DNA of 64,000 bases. Source: Protonemura montana. Lineage: Eukaryota; Arthropoda; Insecta; Plecoptera; Nemouridae. Made by a program: the position numbers and the translations under genes. Each line of letters opens with the position of its first letter. Positions within the stretch are counted from its first letter, which is position 1. Of the stretch, positions 35,101-43,278 are shown piece after piece. The notes beneath the pieces are model-generated. The model was not told where the DNA came from. It worked only from the letters and a program-made list of their open reading frames with translations, and did no database searches. The stretch spans positions 11,446,350-11,510,349 of the forward strand of contig OX387611.1 of the NCBI GenBank assembly GCA_947568835.1, in the 5' to 3' direction.

Positions 35101-38100
35101 GAGATCGAAGTCCCACTGGCTTGGAAACTAGTCCACGGGATGAGCTATCCATGCAAGTGTGTACAGACCAGTGGGTTGCACAGGTAGAATAGGGGAGATC
35201 GAAGACCACACTGGCTTGGAAACCAGTCCACGGGATGCGCTATCCACGCAAGTGTGTACAGACCAGTGGATTACACAGGTAGAATAGGGGAGATCGAAGA
35301 CTCCACTGGCTTGGAAACCAGTCCACGGGATGCGCTATCCACGCAAGTGTGTACAGACCAGTGGGTTACACAGGTAGAATAGGGGAGATCGAAGACCCCA
35401 CTGGCTTGGAAACCAGTCCACGGGATGCGCTATCCACGCAAGTGTGTACAGACCAGTGGGTTACACAGGTAGAATAGGGGAGATCGAAGACCCAACTGGC
35501 TTGGAAACCAGTCCACGGGATGCGCTATCCACGCAAGTGTGTACAGACCAGTGGGTTACACAGGTAGAATAGGGGAGATCGAAGACCACACTGGCTTGGA
35601 AACCAGTCCACGGGATGCGCTATCCACGCAAGTGTGTACAGACCAGTGGGTAACACAGGTAGAATAGGGGAGATCGAAGACCCCACTGGCTTGGAAACCA
35701 GTCCATGGGATGCGCTATCCACGCAAGTGTGTACAGACCAGTGGGTTACACAGGTAGAATAGGGGAGATCGAAGACCACACTGGCTTGGAAACCAGTCCA
35801 CGGGATGCGCTATCCACGCAAGTGTGTACAGACCAGTGGGTTACACAGGTAGAATCACACGAGTCCCTGTTTCGTCTTACCGTGACCATGGTACCAGCGT
35901 CGTAGTGAGGGTGTTCCTCTCCACGTTCGCGAAGCACTAGACCGACGCCGTACCAGAAGGCAAGCGCGTAGCTCGAGTAGATGAAGAACCAGAGCAAGCC
36001 GAAGCCGAGACCAGAGAAGAAGCCACGCTTCACGTTGTTCTTCTTGGCGTAGATCAGGTTCGACTGGTATCTGCGACCGAAACGTAATTGTTGTCAATTG
36101 GTACCGACGCTTTGTTATTAGGAACACTGGTTATAAAATACTTTACTCATTGCAAGCTCATTGCTCATTTGCTCATTGTAATTTAAATACAAATATCACC
36201 AACGTCAAATTGGAGTCACTGGAGATTGAAAGGTTGTGACGTGGGATAGCGTCACTAGAATCAGAGTGACTGTGAGTATTCACAACCACTTGGTTCTACT
36301 CCTTGGAGATCCGTCATTCTTAAGAAAAGGAATAAACCCCTCTTAAGGAAAAGCCATGTCCAATGAGCTCAACTGACACCTGACACTAATTTTTAAGAGG
36401 TTTTTAAGAGTGTTTCTAATACTTAAAATATTTTTCCAATTGCAAGTATTTGCAATTTAAACACAAATTACATGGTAGCGACACGTTTAAAATTTTAACA
36501 TAATTAATTAATACAAAATTAAAAAAAAATCAAAGAAAATAACGATTGAAAATAAATTTAAGGTTGTAATTTATAACTTAGGATCCTATTATTGCAAGTT
36601 AGTGCTATTTTTAAGCCAACATTCAGTAAAGATAACATGTTTTTATATTACTTTATTTAATTCTAAATAAGCGGTAAAATCCTACCTCGCCACTTCTTTC
36701 TCCTGGCCTCCGAATGCCATGACAGTCCTAATAGAACTGAGGACTTCCTCGGCAATCACCCCCGCCTTTCCATAGGCGGACAGCTCGTTCTTGGCGAGCT
36801 TGGATGTGATGATCGCGACGAGGCCGACAGAGATCAATGTGACAGGCAGCGAGATGAGGCAGATCAAAGCAAGCTCCCAGCCCTGGTTAGAAAGTGGATA
36901 AGAATGTGTTTTAACAACTAGGAGTAAAGACTGATTTCATTTCAATTTCTGGTAGCACGTGATGGCAATTTGATGCTAAAAGCAGAACAAGCCTAAAACA
37001 AAGAATCGTGTGGAACTGTTATATAGCATTAAATTATAAAAAACTTGTAGTGGTTTAGCGTAGGATCCAGCCAGCTGATCTCAAATAACCTGGATAGAGC
37101 ACAGGATCCAGCCAGCTGATCTCAAATAACCTGGATAGAGCATAGGATCCAGCCAGCTGATCTCAAATAACCTGGATAGAGCATAGGATCCAGCCAGCTG
37201 ATCTCAAATAACCTGGATAGAGCACAGGATCCAGCCAGCTGATCTCAAATAACCTGGATAGAGCATAGGATCCAGCCAGCTGATCTCAAATAACCTGGAC
37301 AGAGCATAGAATCCAGCCAGCTGATCTCAAATAACCTGGATAGAGTATAGGATCCAGCTAGCTGATCTCAAATAACCTGGATAGAGTATAGGATCCAGCT
37401 AGCTGATCTCAAATAACCTGGATAGAGCACAGGATCCAGCCAGCTGATCTCAAATAACCTGGATAGAGCAAAGGATCCAGCCAGCTGATCAAAATTGAAG
37501 CCAGGAAATCCATTATTGGCAACAGGTAGGAGTCTCTGTATCCGACGTGTTCCTCTTGTTTCAATGACAATTTTAAAGTTTTTGAAACCTTTTACTTACA
37601 CCAATTTTGACCATTAAAGTGGTAAAAGCTACAAAAATAGCACATTCACTTTGAGAGAACTCAAATTCAGGGACTCTCAAGATGGCGGTCGTGGCTTCAA
37701 AGTTTCTCTATGGCAACCGCCATCCAGCTTATTTAGGATCAGTGGTTGTAAGCCCAACCACCTGAATCAAACCACTTTAGAGAAATACATCTCTTTGGTA
37801 CTTTCTGGTGGCAAAATATCCTACAGCTTGTGGTAGTCACTTTCCCATCCCTATCTTAACCTCTGGCTGTCATCTTACATCGACCTACCTTAATAAGAGC
37901 GAGGATGATGCTGCCAAGAAAAGATACTTGGAAGTGGATGAACATGACGACCTTTTCGCCGATGCCCTCCTCCAGCTTGGACAGATCCCTGAAACGAGAA
38001 ATAGTGTTATGGGTTGGTCTTTCGCTAATCGTTAATTACGCTCATTCTTGATTGTATTTTTGAGTTTTATGACGCACTGGTTTGAAAACAGGCCATGGGG

Positions 38101-41100
38101 TACTGGTCTAATGGCGTCGGTGAATGAGTGAGTGATGATGCGGATGATGACGAACTTCATCTTGTCTAGAAGGGAGAAGGGGAAACCCGGTGCCGGCACG
38201 TAGCCTACTCCTGTCGAAGAGCACCAACGGGACCACCGGCTTAACGTCCCTTCCGAAGGACGGTACAACGCGAACAACAGGATTCCTCCACAAATCCATG
38301 CTGTCGAGAGGTTGATAAGCAAGGCGAGTGAAATTGTTGTAACAACTTTCATCCCTCCAACCTCTCTCCCGAACAGAACTGGTCATGTGTATGATGGTCA
38401 CCCATCCAATACCTGACTCAGCGCAGTGTTGCTTAACTTTCATCCCTCCAGCCTCTCTCCCGAACAGAACTGGTCATGTGTATGATGGTCACCCATCCAA
38501 TACCTGACCCAGCGCAGTGATGCTTAACTTTCATCCCTTCAACCTCTCTCCCGAACAGAACTGGTCATGTGTATAATGGTCACCCATCCAATACCTGACT
38601 CAGCGCAGTGTTGCTAAACTCCTGTGATCTCACGAGAACCGGTGTTTCCAACACGTCAAACCGTTCGGACTTCGGTTAAGTTCGACTTTCAAAAAATTTC
38701 AAATGTATTGCCTGGCGTTAAAGAGGGTATTGCCCAGTTGTACCCGTAGAAAGAGATACGCTAAGGGGTGACAACGTTTTTGACAATATTTTGATAAATG
38801 CCTTTTCACGATCTATATCTTCAAAAACAAATGCGCGACTTAATTTTTCTGTAAAAACCTTCATGATGAACTTACTCTGACATCCTGGAAGCGAAGTCGC
38901 CGCTCTGGTTGAGGTCGTACCAGCCGATGTCCTGGTGCAGAGCAGACTTCAGGAACCTGTTGCGGATCACGAAGATCTGTTTCTGCGCTGCGTGGTTGAA
39001 CAGGAGCACCGAGACGTAGCTCATCACCAGCATGATGACGCCTGGAGAGGTTAAGCAACATTTTTACTCGGTCAAGTACAGGATGGTTGACCATTTTAAG
39101 CAAGACTTATCATGGGCTTTTAAGTTAAGCAACACATGCGTTTGGTCGGGTGTTGGTTGCGTGATCGATCATAGCAACACTATAACTTATCTGGTGGTTC
39201 AAAATAAGCAAAGAAATATAGATACAGAAAAGTAATAAATTATCTGGCTCAAAACTCTGAAGCTGCAGCTGCAGCATCACTCGCCTTGCTTATTAACCTT
39301 TTGAAAAGATGGATTTGTGGAGAAATCCTGCTTTTCGTGTTGGATTGGAAGGGACGTTAAGCCGATGGTCCCCTTGCTGCTCTTCAACAGGAGTAGTTTT
39401 TCCAGCCCCAGAATTCCCCTCCTCCCTTCTCAGCTAGGTTAGGTTCATCGTCATCTTCATCGCCATCCACTAATTTGCCGACGCCATTAGATCAGTACCC
39501 CAACACCCGTTGTCAAAACAGCGCGTCTTTGACTCAATACTTCAACCGTCTTAACTCAAGACAAGCACTCAAGAAATGAACTAACAAACCTAGAATAGAG
39601 TTGCTGATGGCAAACTTGTTGATCTCATCTAAGAACTTGTCGGTGATGGCGTCGATGACGTCCGGTGGAATGGTTGTCCCTGGTCCCGGTGGTGTGAGCC
39701 CGTTTGATCCGAAATCAACCATCGCCCCCGTGAGGTTGCCGAAGAGTAAGGTGTTGGCAGGGGCTACAAGACCTGTGGCGATTCCTCCGAGGACTCCGAC
39801 GAAGAGGAGGAAACGGTCCATGTTTGTCGAGTAGCGGAACTAAAGAAGATTTAGGTGAATTAGTGAGGTTCTTACCTCGTGAGGCTAACAAGATGTGACA
39901 TAAGAAAGCAGAATTGAGAAGCTCTGTTAGGCGATCTCAGCATCTCCAGACTCCATGGCTACCAAACGTTGAATCTACCATTAAACCTCCTATGCTAGGC
40001 CATGATATACCCGTGGTAACATAAGATAGCAGAATTGGGAAGCTTTGCCAGGCGATCTCAGCATCTCCATGGCTACCAAACGTTGAATCTACCATTGCAC
40101 CTCCTATGCTAGGCCATGATATACCCGTGGTAACATAAGATAGCAGAATTGAGAAGCTCTGTCAGGCGTTCTCAGCATCTGCATGGCTACCAAATATTGA
40201 ATCTACCATTGAACCTCCTATGCTAGGCCATGATATACCCGTGGTAACTTGAGATAGCAGAATTGAGAAGCTCTATCAGGCGATCTCAGCATCTCCATGG
40301 CTACCAAACGTTGAATCTACCATTGAACCTCCTAAGCTCGGCCATGATATACCCGTGGTAACATAAGATAGCAGAATTGAGAAGCTCTGTCAGGCGATCT
40401 CAGCAACTCCATGGCTACCAAACGTTGAATCTACCATTGAATCTCTGAAGTAAGTCAGCGAAAATGGCAAATTTCTGCAGTTTTCCACTCTAATTGGTAA
40501 AAGTTTGTTAGAAGACTGTGAGATTGACAATTTTTGCTGGTAGCTTTTCTGCAAATACCTTTACAAATAACAGCATTTTTAATGAAACTCATCAGAGAAG
40601 AGATGAACAGGGAACGAATCTTTATTGAACCTTGACGTACCAGAGAAAAAAATCCAACAGTTGGCAAGTCTGGTGGTGCATCCTCTTCTTTACCCTTCTT
40701 CTTCTTTGTCTTGATTTTCTTGCCGTTCGCATCGTACTTTGGTTCCTCGTCAGCCGGGACAGTGAATTCTCTGTGAAAAACGAACGATATGAAGATGAAG
40801 CACCGCTCATATGTTAGATGGAAATGAAATATTTAAAACATGTTTGTTTTTTTAATTTTTGTCTGAGTGATATTTTATTATATTTTACATCCTTTAGCCA
40901 TTTCTTAAAACTGTTTAACTTATGATGGTTTAACCTTAGCACTAGTTTTAACAAAAACAATTTGAAATGGGTTTTGAATGCTAAGTGAAGTACAACTAAA
41001 TTTCCCAATGTTCCCAACTTTTTACATAATTAATCCCATTTTCATTCGTTAAACCAATCCCACTCTACTCTTCAACGCCTCTTTCTAAAACCACAAACCC

Positions 41101-42542
41101 TTTAACCAATTGGAGTAAAACTGAACCTTGTAAAGAAACAGGTACAAGTTGCGTCGGTGAATGAGTGGATGAGGATGAGGATGAGGATGAGGATGAACCT
41201 AACATGTCATAGATGGGAGGAGGGGAAACCTGGTGCCGGCACGTAGCCTACTCCTGTCGAAGAGCACCAAGGGGACCATCGGCTTAACGTCCCTTCCGAA
41301 GGACGGTACAACGCGAACAACAGGATTCCTTCACAAATCCATGCTGTCAAGAGGTTGATAAGCAAGGCGAGTGAAGTTGCTGTACTAACTTTCATCCCTC
41401 CAACCTCTCTCCCGAACAGAACTGGTCATGTGTATGATGGTTACCCGTCCAATACCTGACCCAGCGCAGTGTTGCTTAACTTTCATCCCTCCAACCTCTC
41501 TCCCGAACAGAACTGGTCGTGTGTATGATGGTCAACCATCCAATACCTGACCCAGCGCAGTGTTGCTTAACTTTCATCCCTCTAACCTCTCTCCCGAACA
41601 GAACTGGTCATGTGTATGATGGTCACCCATCCAATACCTGACCCAGCGCAGTGTTGCTTAACTTTCATCCCTCCAACCTCTCTCCCGAACAGAACTGGTC
41701 ATGTGTATGATGGTTACCCATTCAATAACTGACCCAGCACAGTGTTGCTTAACTTTCATCCCTCCAACCTCTCTCCCGAACAGAACTGGTCATGTGTATG
41801 ATGGTCACCCATCCAATACCTGACCCAGCGCAGTGTTGCTTAACTTTCATCCCTCCAACCTCTCTCCCAAACAGAACTGGTCATGTGTATGATGGTCACC
41901 CATCCAATACCTGACCCAGCGCAGTGTTGCTTAACTTTGGTGATCTCACGAGGACTCGTGTTTCCAACACGACAAATCGTTCAGTGGCCTTCACAAAAAC
42001 TTTTTTAACTGGGTTTTGAATGCTAAGTAAAGAACAACTAAATTATCCGACGTTTCGTAACATGTACTGGTTACTATTTCAAGGGTTAGAGCAGTCCTGA
42101 CAATTTTCCAATAAAAAAAGAACCATAACGTCCTTGTTATCGTTATTTTGTTATCCTTGTACTTTTGCTATTGGAAAATTGTCAGGACTGCTCTAACCCT
42201 TGAAGAAGTAACAGGTACAAGTTACGAAACGTCGGGAAATTTAGTTGTCCTTTACTAAGCATTCAAAACTCATTTCAAATAGTTTTTCTTAAAACTAGTG
42301 CTAAAGATAAATCAAGTAGACATGAGTCTAAAAACCATCATAACGTTCAGTGGTCACCCATCTAATACCTGACTAAGATAAGATTTCACATCATAATTTT
42401 GATTGATTAATGATTTGACCGAAAATGTGACTTACGCGTCAAGCGGCGTCTTCTTTGTGTATCCTTCTCCAGAAATTCTTCGCAGTGTCCCGCCGATCAC
42501 ACCCTCGTCGTCGTCGGCGATCGTCTCCTTGGACTTGATCAT
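22128..42542 (-). CDS. ABCB1: ABCB1/P-glycoprotein-type full ABC transporter, 22 coding exons, 1322 aa
   Basis: A plasma-membrane ATP-driven exporter of lipophilic compounds, arranged TMD1-NBD1-linker-TMD2-NBD2. Coding exons sum to 3969 nt in one phase-consistent frame, close to the usual ~1280 residues. The ATG at 42542 follows an in-frame TAG and a good acceptor, so a noncoding 5' exon lies upstream. NBD1: Walker [10 protein letters not shown] (about 474-482), Q-loop 522, signature MSGGQKQ, Walker [13 protein letters not shown] (D602, E603), H634. NBD2: Walker [10 protein letters not shown] (1113-1121), Q1161, signature LSGGQKQ, Walker B ending D1243-E1244, H1275. Both sites therefore look catalytically competent. 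The linker (about 690-736) is rich in Ser and acidic residues, like the phosphorylated P-glycoprotein linker. The first extracellular loop has an NLT glycosylation site. Introns contain most of the SINEs and arrays in this window. Exact paralogue (ABCB1, ABCB4 or an invertebrate-specific Pgp) is not resolvable. Confidence 0.97.
22475..22699 (-). CDS. ABCB1: ABC transporter exon 21 (NBD2 signature, Walker B, H-loop)
   Basis: 75 codons with [27 protein letters not shown] and [10 protein letters not shown]. Acceptor TCGCTCCAG, donor GTATAT. Confidence 0.98.
22772..22870 (-). mobile_element. 5S-derived SINE, tail fragment
   Basis: Only the 3' tail (TTTAACGACGCATTGTTTTGATAA and the GATGATGATGAACCTAACC segment) is present. 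Intron 21 of the transporter. Confidence 0.65.
23161..23291. repeat. 48-bp tandem repeat (24-bp dimer), ~2.7 units
   Basis: GAAGTATTCC at 23161, 23209 and 23257. Each unit is two related 24-mers (…GAAGTATTCCAG… and …GAAGCCTTGCAG…). Transporter intron 21. Confidence 0.85.
23385..23625. mobile_element. Foldback element, family A
   Basis: The left arm (TTTTGAATGCTAAGTGAAGAACAAC ... CCCAACGTTTCGTAACTTG) is inverted in the right arm (CAAGTTACGAAACGTTGGG ... CTCAGCATTCAAA). Arms of about 95 bp surround a short centre. No ORF, so non-autonomous. Related to 41995-42345. Confidence 0.8.
23666..23872 (-). CDS. ABCB1: ABC transporter exon 20 (NBD2 Q-loop)
   Basis: 69 codons with [20 protein letters not shown]. 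Acceptor CTTTCATTAG, donor GTAAAT. Confidence 0.97.
23906..24243 (-). mobile_element. 5S-derived SINE, internally deleted, single head
   Basis: Tail, part of the body and the 5S-like head are present. The GTGCCGGCACGTAG part of the body is missing. Transporter intron 19. Confidence 0.75.
24496..24557. repeat. 7-bp microsatellite (AAAACGT / AAAAGGT)
   Basis: About nine copies of AAAACGT or AAAAGGT, ending at the exon 19 donor. Confidence 0.85.
24565..24759 (-). CDS. ABCB1: ABC transporter exon 19 (NBD2 Walker A)
   Basis: 65 codons with GQSGCGKST and [10 protein letters not shown]. The donor GTGAGT is followed at once by a 7-bp pyrimidine-rich microsatellite. Confidence 0.97.
24898..25063 (-). 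CDS. ABCB1: ABC transporter exon 18 (TM12)
   Basis: Encodes [20 protein letters not shown] and [15 protein letters not shown]. Acceptor GATTGCAG, donor GTGAGT. Confidence 0.96.
25136..25245 (-). mobile_element. 5S-derived SINE, tail fragment
   Basis: A minus-strand tail that meets the head end of a plus-strand copy at 25247. Confidence 0.6.
25247..25596 (+). mobile_element. 5S-derived SINE, nearly complete
   Basis: Starts at GGTATTGGATGGGTGACC (C-box region of the head) and runs through the body to ACGTCACTAATCG. It ends 18 bp from the exon 17 donor. Confidence 0.82.
25614..25855 (-). CDS. ABCB1: ABC transporter exon 17 (TM11)
   Basis: Encodes [19 protein letters not shown] and [16 protein letters not shown]. 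Acceptor CATCCGCAG, donor GTAAGT. Confidence 0.97.
26119..26154. repeat. (ATT)n microsatellite
   Basis: About 12 ATT trinucleotides in transporter intron 16. A shorter one is near 26425-26444. Confidence 0.9.
26514..26717 (-). CDS. ABCB1: ABC transporter exon 16 (TM9-TM10)
   Basis: 68 codons, [19 protein letters not shown] to [11 protein letters not shown]. Acceptor CGTTTCTAG, donor GTAAGA. Confidence 0.97.
26824..26995. mobile_element. Foldback element, family B, core deleted
   Basis: Contains GCTTGCAATGCGCGGGGTATTTTATTATTATGAA, then ATAACAGTCTCAAAAATTGATGCCCAA and the inverted TGATCATCAATTTTTGAAACGGTTATAG. The tRNA-like core found in other copies is missing. Confidence 0.7.
27143..27409 (-). 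CDS. ABCB1: ABC transporter exon 15 (TM8, coupling helix)
   Basis: 89 codons. Includes [20 protein letters not shown] and [20 protein letters not shown]. Phase 0 at both ends. Confidence 0.97.
27607..28025 (+). mobile_element. 5S-derived SINE, full length, single head
   Basis: Starts CACCGAACGGTTTGGCGTG and ends AAACACCACAAATCG. The head contains TTCTCGT and GATCACCAAAGTTA followed by GAATGGGTGACC, matching 5S rRNA order. Transporter intron 14. Confidence 0.9.
28034..28162 (-). CDS. ABCB1: ABC transporter exon 14 (TM7)
   Basis: 43 codons including [16 protein letters not shown] and [17 protein letters not shown] ends within 10 bp of its donor. Confidence 0.96.
28376..28530 (-). repeat. tRNA-like core of a family B foldback
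   Basis: The minus strand reads TTAGCTCAATTGGTTAGAGC (perfect A-box region), then GGGGTTCG at B-box distance. It is flanked by the family B arm CTCTCAAAAATTGATGCCCAA. Confidence 0.65.
28590..28785. mobile_element. Foldback element, family B, long inverted repeat
   Basis: The left arm CGCATACGCTTGCAATGCGC... and the right arm ...GCGCATTGCAAGCGTATGCG are almost perfect inverted copies about 45 bp long, extended by ATTTAAAT-rich ends. Transporter intron 13. Confidence 0.8.
28960..29096 (-). CDS. ABCB1: ABC transporter exon 13 (linker)
   Basis: Ser-rich then acidic linker ([30 protein letters not shown]). Probable phosphorylation region by analogy with P-glycoprotein. Acceptor CCAACCTTAG, donor GTAAGT. 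Confidence 0.9.
29270..30580. repeat. 86-bp tandem array, ~15 units with 60-bp variants
   Basis: Unit GGTGCTACTGACAGTAATAT + CAGGGTTACGAATCACCGCT + CTAGGTCGGGGTCACTGCTT + GGTGCTATGGTGGTGCTAGT + TAGCAC. Near 30025 and 30510 units lack 26 bp between two GGGTTA/GGGGT sites. Transporter intron 12. Confidence 0.93.
30627..30831 (-). CDS. ABCB1: ABC transporter exon 12 (NBD1 H-loop, linker start)
   Basis: Encodes [20 protein letters not shown] then an acidic stretch ([13 protein letters not shown]). Donor GTGAGC. The 86-bp array lies about 50 bp further into the next intron. Confidence 0.96.
30961..31045 (-). repeat. Dispersed ~85-bp repeat, copy 1
   Basis: Shares TGAGCAAACGAGGCCGG and ATGGCGCTTGCGGC with the inverted copy at 54810-54892. 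Confidence 0.6.
31348..31472 (-). CDS. ABCB1: ABC transporter exon 11 (NBD1 signature end, Walker B)
   Basis: Encodes [16 protein letters not shown] and [12 protein letters not shown]. Acceptor CATTCGTTCGCAG, donor GTACGG. Confidence 0.96.
31620..32155 (-). repeat. 70-bp tandem array of tRNA-Ala-like units, ~7.6 copies
   Basis: On the minus strand each unit reads TGGTAGTGAGAGCGCCATGT, then a CCTTGCATTCGGGAGG anticodon-arm-like piece with TGC, then CCCAGGTTCGATCCTGG (T-arm with B-box). The T-loop is one base short, so it is tRNA-like rather than a tRNA. Transporter intron 10. Confidence 0.85.
32241..32368 (-). CDS. ABCB1: ABC transporter exon 10 (NBD1 helical domain)
   Basis: Encodes [20 protein letters not shown] and the first part of the signature (QMSGG). 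Donor GTACAG. Confidence 0.95.
32851..33098 (-). CDS. ABCB1: ABC transporter exon 9 (NBD1 Walker A and Q-loop)
   Basis: Contains GSSGCGKST and [10 protein letters not shown]. Most relatives have Ser where this has Gly before the Q-loop Gln. Donor GTAAAG. Confidence 0.98.
33137..33420 (-). mobile_element. 5S-derived SINE, 3'-truncated copy
   Basis: It starts in the body (GGTGCCGGCACGTAGCC on the plus strand) and keeps the single 5S-like head with some decay. Transporter intron 8. Confidence 0.75.
33751..33975 (-). CDS. ABCB1: ABC transporter exon 8 (TM6, start of NBD1)
   Basis: 75 codons, [20 protein letters not shown] to the A-loop region [15 protein letters not shown]. Phase 0 at both ends. 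Confidence 0.97.
34112..35856 (-). repeat. 95-bp tandem array of tRNA-like units, ~18 copies
   Basis: Unit starts TAGAATAGGGGAGATCGAAG every 95 bp. The minus strand reads GTGGATAGCGCATCCC then ACTGGTTTCCAAGCCAGT, a perfect anticodon-type hairpin with TCC, then GGGGTCTTCGATCTCCCC, a T-arm-like hairpin. Transporter intron 7. A second array is at 52745. Confidence 0.9.
35881..36070 (-). CDS. ABCB1: ABC transporter exon 7 (TM4-TM5)
   Basis: Encodes [18 protein letters not shown] and [13 protein letters not shown]. The donor GTAAGA lies within 30 bp of the end of the 95-bp array in the next intron. Confidence 0.97.
36686..36882 (-). CDS. ABCB1: ABC transporter exon 6 (TM3-TM4)
   Basis: Encodes [13 protein letters not shown] to [20 protein letters not shown], a family hallmark. 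Acceptor TAACCAG, donor GTAGGA. Confidence 0.97.
37063..37492. repeat. 41-bp tandem array, ~10.5 units
   Basis: Unit AGGATCCAGCCAGCTGATCT + CAAATAACCTGGATAGAGCAT, nearly invariant. Transporter intron 5. Confidence 0.92.
37889..37988 (-). CDS. ABCB1: ABC transporter exon 5
   Basis: Encodes [20 protein letters not shown] and the start of TM3. 100 nt between CTCGTTTCAG and GTAGGT. Confidence 0.95.
38052..38676 (-). mobile_element. 5S-derived SINE with three tandem 91-bp head units
   Basis: Body on the left, then CTTTCATCCCT starts near 38347, 38439 and 38530, then the 5' head end AACACGTCAAACCGTTCGG. Transporter intron 4. Confidence 0.88.
38876..39041 (-). CDS. ABCB1: ABC transporter exon 4 (TM2, first coupling helix)
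   Basis: Encodes [20 protein letters not shown] and [19 protein letters not shown], the intracellular loop that contacts an NBD. Acceptor CCTCTCCAG, donor GTAAGT. Confidence 0.97.
39277..39533 (+). mobile_element. 5S-derived SINE, 5'-truncated and diverged
   Basis: Starts CATCACTCGCCTTGCTTATTAACC and ends TTGTCAAAACAGCGCGTC. Located in transporter intron 3, 56 bp from the exon 3 donor. Confidence 0.72.
39590..39839 (-). CDS. ABCB1: ABC transporter exon 3 (TM1, first outer loop)
   Basis: Starts [19 protein letters not shown], the conserved P-glycoprotein entry to TM1, then [11 protein letters not shown] and a Pro/Gly-rich extracellular loop. Acceptor TTCTTTAG, donor GTTTGT. Confidence 0.95.
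39885..40447. repeat. 114-bp tandem array, ~5 units
   Basis: ACCAAACGTTGAATCTACCA recurs at 39961, 40075, 40189 (mutated) and 40303, spacing 114 bp. Transporter intron 2. Confidence 0.9.
40641..40770 (-). CDS. ABCB1: ABC transporter exon 2
   Basis: Charged N-terminal segment with [11 protein letters not shown], ending LPTVGFFSL just before the first membrane span. Acceptor TTTTTCACAG, donor GTACGT. Confidence 0.93.
40945..41148. repeat. Decayed foldback element, family A
   Basis: Left arm GGGTTTTGAATGCTAAGTGAAGTACAAC and CCCAATGTT. The right arm is reduced to AACAGGTACAAGTTGCG and joins the SINE at 41150. Confidence 0.55.
41150..41982 (-). mobile_element. 5S-derived SINE with six tandem 91-bp head units
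   Basis: CTTTCATCCCT starts recur at about 41390, 41484, 41575, 41666, 41757 and 41848. The left end carries a (GATGAG)n stretch in the tail. Full head at the right end. Transporter intron 1. Confidence 0.9.
41995..42345. mobile_element. Foldback element, family A, larger copy
   Basis: The arms pair over about 130 bp (GGGTTTTGAATGCTAAGTAAAG ... GGGTTAGAGCAGTCCTGACA against its complement at 42180-42270), with a centre of about 55 bp. Followed by CTAGTGCTAAAGATAAATCAAG, also seen after the copy at 23385. Confidence 0.82.
42436..42542 (-). CDS. ABCB1: ABC transporter exon 1 (coding)
   Basis: 35 codons plus two bases, cytosolic N-terminus rich in Asp and Lys (ETIADDDEG). Acceptor CTGTTTCCAG lies at about 42593, so bases 42543-42592 are 5' untranslated. 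Donor GTAAGT. Confidence 0.85.
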
Positions 42543-42672
42543 CGCTTCACCGCTGTCCTCCTCGACCGCACGCCGCTGTTCACGACGCTAATGCGCTCTG
42601 GAAACAGGTGTAGGAAACAGGAACCATTAACACGTGTTCAGGTTATAGGGTATATTGTTATATTGATTATTG

Positions 42673-43105
42673 GTGTTTAACGACGCACTGTTTTGACAAC
42701 TGGCTATGCGGCACTGGTCTAATGGCATCTGTGAATGAGTGGATGATTATGAGGATGATGATCAACCTAACCTAGCTTAGAAGGGAGGATGGGAAACCCG
42801 GTGCCGGCACGTAGCCTACTCCTGTAGAAGACCAAGGGGACCACCGGCTTGACGTCCCTTCCGAAGGACGGTAAAACGCGAACAACAGGATTCCTCCACA
42901 AATCCAAGCTGTCGAGAGGTTGATAAGCAAGGCGAGTGAAGTTGCTGCACTAACTTTTATCTCTCCAACCTCTCTCCCGAACAGAACTGGTCATGTGTAT
43001 GGTGGTCACCCATCCAATACCTGACTCAGCGCAGTGTTGCTTAACTTTCATCCCTCCAACCTCTATCCCGAACAGAACTGGTCATGTGTATGATGGTCAC
43101 CCATC
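42673..43105 (-). mobile_element. 5S-derived SINE with two head units, broken by TTAGG repeats
   Basis: Tail and body as usual, two 91-bp head units, then the sequence stops in the C-box region at CCCATCGAATA and continues as TTAGG repeats. Confidence 0.85.
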
Positions 43106-43136
43106 GAATATAGGTTAGGTTAGGTTAGGTTAGGTT
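43106..43136. repeat. Short interstitial (TTAGG)n tract
   Basis: About six TTAGG units directly at the break in the SINE. TTAGG is the ancestral arthropod telomere repeat. Confidence 0.75.
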
Positions 43137-43260
43137 ACATCGATCTAGTCGTAACCTGACCTAAAGTCTTAAAGACCAAAATAAAATCAAAACAGAGGAA
43201 AACCGTACACCATTAAATTGCGACTGTAAACCACTTCACCATTTTAAGTCAAACAAAATA

Positions 43261-43278
43261 CCCCCCCCCCCCCCCCCC
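43261..43278. repeat. Poly(C) tract, 18 nt
   Basis: An uninterrupted C run in the gap between the divergent transporter and DnaJ genes. Confidence 0.9.
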
